In this document: positions 32,925-44,263 of the stretch, one piece after another | Numbering within the stretch: the first letter of the stretch is position 1 | Layout: every line of letters starts with the position of its first letter | NCBI GenBank assembly: GCA_030522415.1 | Contig: CM060112.1 | Location: forward strand, 6,169,001 to 6,233,000 | From: Channallabes apus | Taxonomy: Eukaryota > Chordata > Actinopteri > Siluriformes > Clariidae | Direction: 5' to 3' | DNA: 64,000 bases | Notes under the pieces: generated by a model | The model's database searches: none | What the model saw: the letters and a program-made list of their open reading frames with translations, nothing else | What the model was told of the DNA's origin: nothing | Position numbers and translations under genes: made by a program

Positions 32925-35335
32925 ATGACTGACTTGGAAACAACATTTCTACGCACCGCCATCACTGAGGTATTGCCTGACCTTCCAGAGGTGACAAAAA
33001 ATATTTTAGAAGAGACTTTGCAGTCTCTTGGTGTGGAGACATTGATGATTTTCAGTTTATTGAAGAATCTGATTTGCTGTCAGCATTGAGGCCAGTTCAA
33101 GCCAGAAAAGTCCTTGCTACATGGAAACTGAGATGTAAGTAATTTATTGCAGAACAGAATGCTACCAATTTTCCAAGTAGCAGGCCTAAAAAATGTCAAA
33201 TATTCAAATTGTGTTACTGACCATTCTTTTTGTATGTGTTTTGCAGGCCAGACTCCAGAAACGAGCAGCTCATCTGTTGGTGCCTCGCCAGAACCCCCCG
33301 CAACCTTGTGGCATCGTTCACCCAGTGGTTCGCAGTCATCCTGTTCCAGCAGCTCCCAAAGCCCTGATATAGACTTGGTGGACACCTTTCTGATACCATG
33401 GGCTACGTTCCCAGAGGAGCTTATGCAGGTTTTGGAGAGGGGAAAACGACCAAGACCACGAATGAGAAGAGAGATGGTCCGAATTGTGGTGAATGAGATG
33501 ATGCGAAAATGTTCTTGTCCAAGTAAAAGGAATTCTACTGAAGTTGCCAAAAAGTTGGTGGCAAAATATCCCAAATCTTTGCAAGACATAATAGAAGGAG
33601 ATGTTGTTGGGCCAGGGTACCATTCTTTAGTTAAGCAATTGCAATATAGGATTGAAAATGTGAAGCGATCTACCATACCCAAAATACGAAAAAGAAAACA
33701 TTGCACTGATGACTCTGACACTGAGGGAATTCCTCCTGAACAGAGAGCAGCAATTCAAGATACCTACGGGTGCATTAACTGGGATGTAAAATTCTTGCCA
33801 CTTGGAGAGACTCCTGAAAGCCAGCGTGAAAAGAAAGACAAACTGAAGATTATGTCTCAGCAAACCGATGCAAATCTAGAGGAGGTCAAACATCTAATGA
33901 AGTCAACTTTCTACACACAGCGCAAACAAGTCAACCAGGGGAAAAATATAAAATGCCTTTTGGAGGACTGGCCATTTTGGTTCAATGAACTTGGCATGGC
34001 AGTTCACTTCAAGGAACTTACCGGAATTGGTCTTAAAGAAACTTTTACACGCAATCTGGAATTGAAGGGGAAACGACTCTTGAACTACTTCAGTACTGTT
34101 GGTGTGAGCAAGAACAAAAAATTCCTGCAGGCTGTAGCAAAGTGTAAACTGATGAAGGAACAGCTGAGTGGTTGCTCTGAAGACGTGAAGGAGATGTTGC
34201 TGCTTTTGCTATCCTACTTTAATGAGAAGGAAGACGCAATGTTCTATTATGTGGAGGACACATGCCTGGCAAAGGAAGTATTGATGGATAAAGTCAATCT
34301 GACTCCCACCCTTGTTGTGTGTGGTAAGTCAATGTTTTTGTGTGTTTTTTTTTTTTTGTTTGTTTTTGTTTTTCTTCTTGGTTTTTCAGTTCCTTTTGTC
34401 ATTTAACATTTTTTTGCAAACATTTTCAAAATTGTTTTATTTACCATTAATGAAATTATTAAATGTAATATAAAAACTATTTAAAAAAATACTGCAGAAG
34501 TATATTGTTGGATGTATGTTAATGTTAACTAATGGTAACAAATGAAACCTTACTGTAAATTGTTGATTTATACTAATTAATACTGTTATCATTGAATATA
34601 AAATGTAACTTCATTGTTTTTTCTTTCTTCTTAGGTGCATCCTGTTTTTCTTCGAAGCGATTCATGCTGTGTGTGGATCGAAATGTTGTACATGACAACA
34701 TTCCCTCCTTCATTTCTGCCGTGTGCATGATGTTTGGGAGCTATTATTGCTTCAACATCCATTACCCATCAGAGCTGGCATCGACCCTGGAGTTTTTGCA
34801 AAGGTATGTGTTTTTGGGTGGGCTTTATACACCATTTGAACTGAAATAAATCTAAAGTAGTTGATTAAGTGACTTGGGGTTAGTATATAGAACAAAAACA
34901 GTAACATTTTACTAAAGTGAAAATCCAAAAAAGAAGGAATTTCAATAAATTATTAAACTTTTCATGATCATTAAAATTATTGAACCTAAATATAGAAGCC
35001 TGATTAAAAATGCTTAAGTAGGGTTTTGTATATGAAGTACATGCATATGTATTTGGGAGATGGATTCATGATTTACTTGCCAATTTAATATTTGTTAATT
35101 TGGAACAAAACGTAATTATAAATTGCTTGAATGAAAAAAAAAATGGTTTTGCTTTTAATGAAGTTTTTTTTCCATTAATACAGTTGTATTTTCCTATTTT
35201 CCAAGGTGTTTTTTCTCCATCAACCCAGAGAAGGGCACCAAAGTGGAGAAGACAAACACAGCTCGTCTTCACGTAAATCCAAGAGTCCTTACGTTGATTC
35301 AGGATCTTTCAGATCATGAGTGGCGTGATGTCTAA
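32925..35335 (+). CDS. SAM-domain (SAMD3-like) partner protein of the CACTA element (one frameshift)
   Basis: Predicted exons are 32925-33134, 33247-34323, 34635-34803 and 35206-35335. GT-AG junctions in matching phases (1, 1, 2) join them, ending HEWRDV at the TAA. Exon 1 encodes a SAM-like helical domain (LQSLGVET then DDFQFIEESDLLSALRP), broken by one missing base near 33036-33045. Exon 2 has a basic nuclear-signal-like stretch (KIRKRKH) and acidic patches. No enzyme motif is seen. Similar proteins in fish are usually named SAMD3-like. Position inside the element suggests a TNPA-like accessory DNA-binding or assembly role, which is inference. Confidence 0.65.
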
Positions 35336-36384
35336 ATATCGACTGAAGTTAATCGGATTTCGGACATTTGTTGAATGATGTGCCATGCTCTCCGTTTAAA
35401 GGTTTGTTCCAACTGCTATGCTCGGTATACATGTTACTGTAAGTTACAGCATACATAAAAGTTGTCGTTGCTTTTAATAGTTTTTTTTTTTTTTTTTTTG
35501 CATTGATGTACACGAGATACTGTACATTTGTTGTACTAAATTCAAGGAAATACGGCTATTTTATTCCTATTTATAAGCAAAAAAAAACGCAATTGTTCAA
35601 CCATTTTAAAAGAAGTCCCAACATCAGTGAGATTATCATTAATCTGTCACATGCTCTTTTTTTTTTTTTTGTCTTGTTTGTAAAGAAATGTACTCAATTT
35701 GTGTTGAGAACTGATTTTTTTTGTTTGTTTACTTGTTTGAAAGGTAAATAAATGCTCCAAAGGGCAAATTATTATTGGATTTCTGTCTTTCTGTGCAGTA
35801 GCTCTTAATGCATATCTCACTTAGCTTTTCAGGATTTCGAGGATTGTGTACATTGGTTTATATTTTTCACATTTCTGGTCAAAGTCTATAGGGTGTTGCA
35901 GTTTATATGAAACTCAGATGAATGTTTAATCTGCCTGTTTAAAAGCAGTTTCTATGTTCACTTCAAGTTTACAGTTGATATTTATTTGCAGTGAAATTGG
36001 ATGATCTACACTTAAACAACCGCATACTGCTGATATTAATTTGATTAAAATTTGTTTTTGTGAATCACATTTTATACTAAAATTTACAGGTTTAAACTGT
36101 AAAGTTTACATTTGAAATGTATTTTTACAGAATTATCCTGGCAACCACAGCTGCCAGATTTTTACTGTAAAATCAACAGGATTTTTTTGTTTCAATGGCA
36201 CCATTTCTAACGGTTAATTACCGTAATTTTACAGGATGTTTTTGTTTTTATTACATTAATATTCTGTAAATTACACTGCAATAAATTGTAAAGCTGTCTA
36301 CAATTTTATGTATTTTTACAGAATTTTTCTGGCAACCACAGCTGCCAGTTTTTTTTTGTAAAAACAACGGAATTTTTTTTAGTG
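35336..36384 (+). repeat. Right subterminal arm of CACTA element
   Basis: Non-coding. It contains homopolymer runs near 35482 and 35659, then from about 36060 dense short repeats of TTTTACAG and CTGTAAA plus two copies of a 38-bp unit with CTGGCAACCACAGCTGCCAG. Such arrays are typical binding sites for CACTA accessory proteins. Confidence 0.6.
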
Positions 36385-36436
36385 TACGCTTATTCACAGA
36401 ATTGAATATGCACAAGAATATTAATATCCGCTACAC

Positions 36437-36859
36437 AAAGTGTACACCCTGAATTTCAAGGAAAATTAAACGTGTCTCATTGCTCAATACTTGTTCTGAC
36501 TTTTACTGCTCTGTGTGCTCATATCCGCTGTTCTTCAGCTCTCTATTTCTCAGTAGAGACACCAATTCTAGAAATCATGCTCAATCAGTTAAATAAGCAC
36601 ATTTATGTGTTTTTGCTTAATAAATAAAATAGATGAACATGCTGAGCACCTTTACTGGAATAATAAATAATTCTCCTCACTGTCTGTTTAAATTTTTTAT
36701 TTTTTTGGCACAAATCGCATTCGATAAGAAATCTGCTGAAAGCCTAACTTTCATAGTTTACATATAAATTACTGGATTGAGATTAGAAATAAATAACCTG
36801 TACCTGGGATCTCTACAATTTTGTTGAACAACTTCTTTCTTTATGTTTAAAAACACCAG
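36437..36859 (+). repeat. 3'-flank duplication block, copy 2, part 1
   Basis: It starts AAGTGTACACCCTGAATTTC and matches 785-2390 in shortened form, ending at AAAAACACCAG. The relic terminal-exon text (ACTGGATTGAGATTAGA) is at about 36772. It continues after the Harbinger element at 38870. Confidence 0.75.
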
Positions 36860-37093
36860 GGGCCTCATGTACAAAGACTTGCGTTGATTTCATACTAAAA
36901 CATTGCGTACGGACAAGGCTGTAAATGTGCGTACGCACTAAAAAAATCTGCTGTATGAAACACTGCGTACGCGGAATCCCACGCAGATTCTCTTTGTACA
37001 TCCGAATTAATGTGAAATTGAGCGCACGTGCACGAGCGCAAAACCCCTCCCTGCCTCCTCCCCCGTGTAATGACTCCATTTTGGCAAAACCAA

Positions 37094-37270
37094 ACGAAAA
37101 AGCAATGGCAAAAGCAAGCAAGAAGAGAAACTTCACAGAATGTGAATTGCAGGTGCTCATATTGGAGGTAGACCGTAGAAAAACTGTGTTATTTGCAAGT
37201 TTGTCCTCCAGAATTAATAAAAAAAAAAAAAAAAACTTAGCTGGAATAATATCTTTGAATACATCACTCA
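37094..37270 (+). pseudogene. Harbinger Myb/SANT-like protein fragment
   Basis: The frame in 36925-37344 reads MAKASKKRNFTECELQVLIL and then a Lys-rich stretch, the start of the Myb-like DNA-binding protein that accompanies Harbinger nucleases. It decays after about 60 residues. Confidence 0.65.
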
Positions 37271-37840
37271 CCAAGAAGCCACCCATCACGCACCCTGCCA
37301 CCTTGGAGCCTCCTCCCAGCCATGCTGTTTGTGAGCATGAATGAATCATGGGTTGACCCAGGCCACCTTGCCACAATATTTGTTAGGCGCATTTGAGCAG
37401 GGCCGGACCTGACCATATGGAGGGGCAGTGAGAAATTTGAAGGGGGCATCCAGGTCTAGCATTGTTTTTTCCCCAGATCATGCAACGGGGCGCACAGTCA
37501 GATCATGCAACGGGGCGGGGGGGGTGTGCGCGCGGTCAGATCATGCAACAGGGGGTGCGCGCGGTCAGATCATGCAACCTGTTTGAGCATCACATATTAT
37601 TTGCACATTTATTGAATGGAAATGTTTCCGATTCACGTATGCAAATTTGTCTTCAGATGGCGCCTTTATAGCAATGTGCGTGCAGTCGATCGCTCCGATT
37701 ACATTAGGAAAACCGGCGATCGCTGCAAATTGCGCTTTAATGTTTGGCTGGTCAACTGCATGGTATGGAAACCTTATATAACTGCTAGACATGTGGATGA
37801 TCCCGTCCCATACAGCTGGCATTGCACGGGTCAAAGACAA
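37264..37840 (-). pseudogene. HARBI1-like nuclease pseudogene
   Basis: The minus strand 37840-37565 encodes GFPNVIGAIDCTHIAIKAPS and YVNRKHFHSINVQ, including the first catalytic Asp of the DDE nuclease. 37449-37264 encodes NIVARWPGSTHDSFML with the second Asp region. A GC-rich tandem repeat at 37475-37580 and stops separate the pieces, so the enzyme is dead. Confidence 0.85.
37475..37580. repeat. About 30-bp GC-rich tandem repeat in Harbinger nuclease
   Basis: CAGATCATGCAAC recurs four times with G-rich spacers. It interrupts the nuclease reading frame. Confidence 0.8.
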
Positions 37841-38170
37841 CTGGCTTCACCCCGAGCGGTCTGCCAGTTCCCTTTGGGAAGAACCAGTTGCCAGGAAACC
37901 AAGCGTTGTCGGCACCTGTAAGGGAACGGGTAATGCGTGGCTCATCGTGTCTCTCTTTCCAAATTTGGACCCAACTCAGCACAGAGCTCCAAGAGGATAG
38001 CTCTTTGAAATCTGAAACGGCTAATAAGCCAGTCATCATCATGGGCCAGAAATCACTGTGATCCCTAAAAATCCGTTCCCTTCAGATTCGGCCATTGACA
38101 ATGTCCTCTAATAAGGCCAACACTGCCATTGCCATAGACTAAGGGTTGTATACATTTGCAAATGCTTTTA

Positions 38171-38544
38171 TTCATTCATTCATTTTCTATACCGCTTAAT
38201 CCTGTGTTCAGGGTCGCAGGGGACCTGGAGCCTATCCCAGGAGACTTCGGGCACTAGGTGGGGTACACCCTGGACAGGGTGCCAATCCATCGCAGGGCAC
38301 ACACACATACACACACTCACACACCCAATCACACACTACGGGCAATTTAGGAACGCCAATTAGCCTAACCTGCATATCTTTGGACTGTGGGAGGAAACCG
38401 GAGTACCCGGAGGAAACCCACCAAGCACGGGGAGAACATGCAAACTCCATGCACACAGAGACGGGAATCGAGCCTGGCCGGGGAATCGAACCCAGACCCT
38501 GGAGGTGCAAGGCAACAGTGCTAACCACTACACCACCGCGCCGC
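38171..38544 (-). mobile_element. tRNA-derived SINE copy B (full length)
   Basis: A 374-bp minus-strand copy with B-box-like GGTTCGATTCC in the head and CATT repeats at the tail. The 12-bp target duplication CAAATGCTTTTA lies at 38159-38170 and 38545-38556. It is nested in Harbinger. Confidence 0.9.
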
Positions 38545-38872
38545 CAAATGCTTTTATATGTTCTAAATAACATAATTGGTAGAAAAAAAAAATAGTGTCA
38601 ATTAACCCATTTTATCAATTATAAATGAATAGTCCATAGCAATGTTTTTCACATGTGTTGGTAGTGTGCAATTTAATGTAATTGCCTCTAGGAGTCGCCA
38701 ACGGAAATAAAACAAACACACACAAGAAATACACGTACGCCAGACAGGAAGTTGGCGTGGAAGAACGCACATTCTCACGTTAATTTCACTGTTAGTAAAT
38801 CCGACCGTGAGCGTGAAAACTGGCGTAAGAGAAGTTTTTGTGCGTACGCAGCCTTGATACATGAGGCCCCAG

Positions 38873-39374
38873 ATTCTCTAAAAATCCACAATAAAGAAAC
38901 ATTTATCAAAGTTTTGAATTGATCAAATATGTAATTTGCTTTATTCTTTAGAATTCTCCATGACCATAGTTTCATCAACCGGTGTTGGATTTATGCTACT
39001 TTACCTGCACTGTACTGTATATCAAACCTTTATAATAAACCTGATTGTAGCAAAACTCTGTTGTATCAGTATTGTAGTTACCACTAATGGATTAAGGCTT
39101 TGGCACAGGAAAACATAACTTCTTTTCACTTATTTGGTGCCGTGATTGTAACTGTGAATCTCATTAGTCTTATACCAGATTGTTGAATTAACCTCCTTAA
39201 AACCCCAGGAAATGTAAAGTACGAGCTAATGTGTAGAACTGTGAGGCCATTCAGTTGTCTGTTATTCTGGTGATTAATGTTTTGTTTTATTGCAATAAGT
39301 GTTGATTATTGTAAGAGAAATGTATTAGTGTGTTGTGTTTGACTACAATATTGTTGGGCTTTTGGTGCTTCTCG
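38873..39374 (+). repeat. 3'-flank duplication block, copy 2, part 2
   Basis: Continues the host text after Harbinger (AATCCACAATAAAGAAACATT). From about 39150 it matches 46990-47230 and 60930-61140 (ACCAGA.TGT.GAATTAACCTC; AATAAGTGTTGATTATTGTA). Confidence 0.7.
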
Positions 39375-39785
39375 TCAAGTTTCTTTCTTGCTGATGCTAT
39401 GATGCACCTTGTGCTGTAGGGGGCAGTATAGAGGCCAGCAGGCATTAGAGCATTACACACCGACATACTGTAGAGTAATAGATATCATCAATAAAGTTAA
39501 TACTGGAGCACTGAGAGCAAACATCTCAAATGAAGGAAGCTTTCTACCTGGAAAAATGTTAATATTCAACACTCACATTCATATGATTGTTTACACACTG
39601 CAACTCACCATAGGCTCATTTTATGTCAGGAAAGTAAAAAGCTTCTAGTTTGAGTACGTTTTGCGCAAACATTTCACACATACACTTATTGAGCAGCTCT
39701 TTCTCAAACAGCGAAAAGAGGAAATGCACGCCACCCCACTTTCTGGGTAAGACACAGATGAAAATTCACAGAAGCAGGACAGAGA
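39375..39785 (+). repeat. 5' flank of receptor 2 pseudogene
   Basis: Matches the conserved upstream region of receptors 1 and 3, up to AGAGACAGTGACAG. It would be the promoter, but the coding start behind it is gone. Confidence 0.7.
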
Positions 39786-39965
39786 CAGTGACAGTATTTT
39801 TAGGAGGATAGTCCTTATCAAGTGCATATTAGATATAAAATACACACAAAACAAGACATATTTCTGTAACAATTCAAAAACTATTTGTTCAGACCAAAAG
39901 AAGAAAGGAGTTGAACAATTCATGAAGATTAGCACTGTTTGATAACACTAAATCAGCAGTGTTCA

Positions 39966-40267
39966 CTCACTCACTCACTCATCTTCCTGGAGCCTATCCA
40001 GGGGGCTTCGGGCACAATGTGGGGTACACCCTGCACAAGGTGCCAATCCATCGCAGGGCACACACACATACACACGCTGGGCAATTTGGAAACACCATAC
40101 AGCCTAACCTACATGTCTTTGGACTGTGGGAGGAAACCAGAGTATCCGGATGAAACCCACCAAGCATGGGGAAAACATGCAAACTCCATGCACACAGAGA
40201 CGGCAATCGAACTCAGACCCTGGAGGTGCAAGGTGACAGTGCTAACCACTACACCACTGTGTCGCCC
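39966..40267 (-). mobile_element. tRNA-derived SINE copy C
   Basis: Same family as the copies at 5503 and 38171. The 12-bp target duplication CAGCAGTGTTCA lies at 39954-39965 and 40268-40279. It interrupts the first Ig exon of the pseudogene. Confidence 0.9.
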
Positions 40268-40567
40268 CAGCAGTGTTCAATTAAAATTTTATTTGTATTG
40301 CTCTTTTAAAAAGTAATTGTTATTATCTCAAAGCAGCGTAATAGAATCAAAAGAAAATATGAAAATGTGTAAAAATCTGTATGAATCAAAATTATCATAT
40401 TGTTCAGTTCACAGTGTTCAGTGTAACGATCAGAGAGCTCACTGTACAGGAAACAGGAATGTACTGGTGTGGAGCTGATATACAACTGACAGTAAAGGAA
40501 GATGAATCTCTCATCACTGATATTAGCAGGCGTACAAAATACAAAATAATCACATTTCTATATATTA

Positions 40568-42187
40568 GAGTGGTGTGAAAAACTATTTGCCCCCTTCCTG
40601 ATTTCTTATTCTTTTGCATGTTTGTCACACTTAAATGTTTCTGCTCATCAAAAACCGTTAACTATTAGTCAAAGATAACACAATTGAACACAAAATGCAG
40701 TTTTTAAATGAAGGTTTACGTTATTAAGGGAGAAAAAAACTCCAAATCTACATGGCCCTGTGTGAAAAAGTGATTGCCCCCCTTGTTAAAAAATAACTTA
40801 ACTGTGGTTTATCACACCTGAGTTCAATTTCTGTAGTCACCACCAGGCCTGATTACTGCCACACCTGTTTCAATCAAGAAATCACTTAAATAGGAGCTAC
40901 GTGACACAGAAAAGTAGACCAAAAGCACCTCAAAAGCTAGACATCATGCCAAGATCAAAAGAAATTCAGGAACAAATGAGAACAAAAGTAATTGAGATCT
41001 ATCAGTCTGGTAAAGGTTATAAAGCCATTTCTAAAGCTTTGGGACTCCAGTGAACCACAGTGAGAGCCATTATCCACAAATGGCAAAAACATGGAACAGT
41101 GGTGAACCTTCCCAGGAGTGGCCGGCCGACCGAAATTTCCCCAAGAGCGCAGAGACAACTCATCCGAGAGGCCACAAAAGACCCCAGGACAACATCTAAG
41201 GAACTGCAGGCCTCACTTGCCTCAATTAAGGTCAGTGTTCACGACTCCACCATAAGAAAGAGACTGGGCAAAAACGGCCTGCATGGCAGATTTCCAAGGC
41301 ACAAACCACTTTTAAGCACAAAGAACATTAAGGCTCATCTCAATTTTGCTAAAAAAACATCTCAATGATTGCCAAGACTTTTGGGAAAATACCTTGTAGA
41401 CCGACGAGACAAAAGTTGAACTTTTTGGAAGGTGTGTGTCCCGTTACATCTGGCGTAAAAGTAACACAGCATTTCAGAAAAAGAACATCATACCAACAGT
41501 AAAATATGGTGGTGGTAGTGTGATGGTCTGGGGTTGTTTTGCTGCTTCAGGACCTGGAAGGCTTGCTGTGATAGATGGAACCATGAATTCTACTGTCTAC
41601 CAAAAAATCCTGAAGGAGAATGTCCGGCCATCTGTTCGTCAACTCAAGCTGAAGCGATCTTGGGTGCTGCAGCAGGACAATGACCCAAAACACACCAGCA
41701 AATCCACCTCTGAATGGCTGGAGAAAAACAAAATGAAGACTTTGGAGAGGCCTAGTCAAAGTCCTGACCTGAATCCTATTGAGATGGTGTGGCATGACCT
41801 TAAAAAGGCGGTTCATGCTAGAAAACCCTCAAATAAAGCTGAATTACAACAATTCTGCAAAGATGAGTGGGCCAAAATTCCTCCAGAGCGCTGTAAAAGA
41901 CTCGTTGCAAGTTATCGCAAACGCTTGATTGCAGTTATTGCTGCTAAGAGCGGCCCAACCAGTTATTAGGTTCAGGGGGCAATTACTTTTTCACACAGGG
42001 CCATGTAGGTTTGGATTTTTTTCCTCCCTAAATAATAAAACCCCTCATTTAAAAACTGCATTTTGTGTTTACTTGTGTTATCTTTGACTAATAGTTAAAT
42101 GTGTTTGATGATCAGAAACATTTTGTGTGACAAACATGCAAAAGAATAAGAAATCAGGAGGGGGGCAAATAGTTTTTCACACCACTG
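40568..42187 (+). mobile_element. Tc1 transposon copy 2 (dead)
   Basis: 1620 bp with long inverted repeats and TA target duplication (40566-40567, 42188-42189). The transposase frame starting at 40945 has a TGA at about 41051, an extra A near 41352 (seven instead of six A) and a TAG near 41397. Confidence 0.95.
40945..41969 (+). pseudogene. Tc1 transposase pseudogene
   Basis: Two nonsense changes and one frameshift break it, but the C-terminal 177 residues with both later catalytic positions remain open. The TGA at the CGA codon of LQRTT is shared with copy 1 and absent from copy 3. Confidence 0.95.
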
Positions 42188-43033
42188 TATTTATGTAACA
42201 TATTTTTTTAGATTATTCAGAGTAAGATCATGATTTAATCCATATTTAACTTTTGCATGGCTGATACTTTAATTATTAATTATAATTTAAATACCCAATT
42301 AAATATAAACCTGTCGCTGTACCTGACTACTGAACTCACTCTTATTTAACTCGTTTAATTTAATGAAGACATTACAGTCTTACTTATAATTATTTATGGA
42401 TTTACAACATGACCTTAAACTAAGAATTTAAACTTCATTTTTATTTCATTTTACTGCTGTAGATAGTTCTACTGATTTAGCACGAATTTAACTTTAGTTT
42501 CTTTCTAACAGGGCCCTTTGAACCATAATACTGGAAGTATATCCTATTATCATTTATTATATATAAATGAATTCAATATGATGTCAGCTAAACAATAGTT
42601 ATAATGTGTTGTTATTTATTTCTGTTTTCTCTGTTGTCATTTACTATATGGCTAATTGACATAGATGCAGGTGTAAAAGCTTAAAATGTGATGTACATAA
42701 AATTAATAATATTCAGTTAAGATAGCAAAAAAACAATAGTTATAAATTTATAAACGGCACAGAGGATGAGTGTGGGTGGAGAGCTATTATCAGAATACAA
42801 CTTACAAACAGTGAATAGTGTAATGGTGGTGGACATCTGAGAGCAGAGACACCTAAATTTCACCCACATTTTGGTGCAACAACAGTTGCGGACTTAAATA
42901 GTGAGAATAGCTCAAAACACCCACGGGCACTTTGGAGGAAGCAGGAAGAGGAGAGGACACTGAAATATTAAACGCTGAGAGTGAAGATGAATCCCTAGGA
43001 TCAGCACACTGTGGGCAAAAGAATACTGGCCAG
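42188..43033 (+). other. Remnant intron of receptor 2 and unassigned spacer
   Basis: 42230-42400 aligns with intron 2 of receptor 1 (4060-4210; AATTTAAATACCCAATTA). After the second-domain acceptor near 42504 the similarity stops. No gene is seen at 42540-43033. Confidence 0.6.
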
Positions 43034-43407
43034 CAGTGTTGGGGGACGTTACTTTTTAAAGTAACTAATTGCATTACAAAATTACTGTCTTTAAAAAGTA
43101 ATCAGTAACATTACAGTGTTACTTTCTGATAAAAGTAACTAGTTCGAGTACTTTTTCATTGCAGAAAATGAAAACTCTTTTGCGATTCCTCATGCATGTT
43201 GTTTTAGTCAAGACCTTTAAAATTATTCTACCATCATCACTCAGCGAAGTTTGGCCCATAATCTGGCTCTTGTTAACTACTAATACCCCTATCTCACCTA
43301 CGCAGTTTCGCGCGGTGGCCGAAAGTATGGTTCATCATGATTCACCGCGAGTTTTGCCGCTGTGGTTTTCATCTTTCCGTGCTTCAGTCATCACATAGTC
43401 AAACCGC

Positions 43408-44263
43408 TAGAGGTGTCAAGTAACGAGGTACTTACCTTACTTAAGTAGGTATTTTGCGTATCTATACTTTACTGGAGTCATTATTTTTCAGCCGACTTTT
43501 TACTTCTACTCCTTACATTTTCCCGCAATTATCTGTACTTTCTACTACATTTTAAAAATAGCCTCGGTACTCCTATTTTATTTCAGCTTGTCATTCAAAA
43601 ATCAAACATACAAACAAACAAAAAAAATCTGGATAAATAACGCCATCCGGATGGAGCGAATTTGATTGTGGTTGGATGAGAAGTACAGTATAAACATACC
43701 ATTCCGACACCCTATTGGTTGGTACGCGATCCATTGCACCTGCACATGACGTCACGTCACACACTCCAACAAGGACGTTTGAATAAATTAGCATTTTCGG
43801 TTGATAACGTTGTCATAAGTAGACGAAGATGTCCGTGATAGAGACTCAAGATTCGAGCAAAATGTCACAACCAAGCACCAGTGAGGAGGTTGGTAGCCAG
43901 GAAGACCAGCCAACTCTTACACATCCCTGGCCATACCTGGAAAAATTTTTTTCGAAATGGTTGGATGCAAAAACAGAAAAAATTTGAAAAAGCATATTGA
44001 GGTAGGTTGGAACAACACATTTTTTTTTTATGAGATGTTAGTGCCGTATATAGTAGGCGTGCGGCACAGCCTAAGCTTTTATCCTTAATGCTCCCACCCC
44101 CCCCTTAGTTACTTTCACTTTTATACTTTAAGTAGTTTTGAAACCAGTACTTTTACACTTTTACTTGAGTAAAAAGCTTGAGTTGATATTTCAACTTCTA
44201 AAGAAGTCTCTAGTATCTATACTTCTACCCAAGTAATGAATGTGACTACTTTTGACACCACTG
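43408..44263 (+). mobile_element. Internally deleted hAT element with BED-finger remnant
   Basis: Ends TAGAGGTGTCAA and TTTTGACACCACTG, with the 8-bp target duplication CAAACCGC/CAAACCAC (43400-43407, 44264-44271), confirmed by the uninterrupted sequence in the copy near 49060. From 43829 an ATG frame encodes a segment typical of hAT BED fingers (HPWPYLEKFF), then a deletion and NLKKHIE. The rest of the transposase is missing. Confidence 0.8.

Larger units (their letters stand above)
20642..36384 (+). mobile_element. CACTA/EnSpm-type DNA transposon carrying two genes, split by an ERV
   Basis: The left end starts CACTGTAAAAAAAAAGTCCG and the right end is the inverse of CACTAAAAAAAATTCCGTTG, each flanked by TA. 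Sub-terminal regions are full of short motifs with TTTTACAG/CTGTAAA, and a 38-bp unit with CTGGCAACCACAGCTGCCAG is repeated at about 36117-36154 and 36308-36346. Inside are a TNP2-like transposase gene and a SAM-domain gene, both on the + strand. Without the ERV at 20993-28810 the element is about 7.9 kb. The ends are host-like TA dinucleotides, so the exact target duplication length (2 or 3 bp) is unsure. Confidence 0.7.
36860..38869 (-). mobile_element. Harbinger (PIF) DNA transposon, degenerate
   Basis: The ends are GGGCCTCATGTA and its inverse TACATGAGGCCC, with the 3-bp target duplication CAG (36857-36859 and 38870-38872). The host sequence rejoins exactly as in the uninterrupted paralog near 2385. 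Inside are a Myb-like protein fragment on the + strand and HARBI1-type nuclease fragments on the minus strand, the usual divergent two-gene plan. A SINE (38171-38544) is nested inside. Confidence 0.9.
39786..42530 (+). pseudogene. CD300/pIgR-like receptor 2 pseudogene
   Basis: The 5' UTR text jumps straight into the middle of the first Ig exon at CAGTGACAGTA (39786-39796), so start codon, signal exon and intron 1 are missing. The first Ig exon is recognisable at 39797-39953, then broken by a SINE (39966-40267) and foreign repeat sequence, and resumes at about 40425-40501 with RELTVQETGMYWCGAD. Its splice donor is changed from GGTGAGT to GATGAAT. Intron 2 text continues after a Tc1 insertion (from 42188), and a second Ig exon acceptor with a few coding bases (TTTCTAACAGGGCCCTT) lies near 42504. 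Nothing downstream of it is preserved. Confidence 0.85.

Noticed and set aside
37822..38061. Short plus-strand frames in Harbinger
   Set aside because: They lie opposite or beside nuclease fragments and lack domains.
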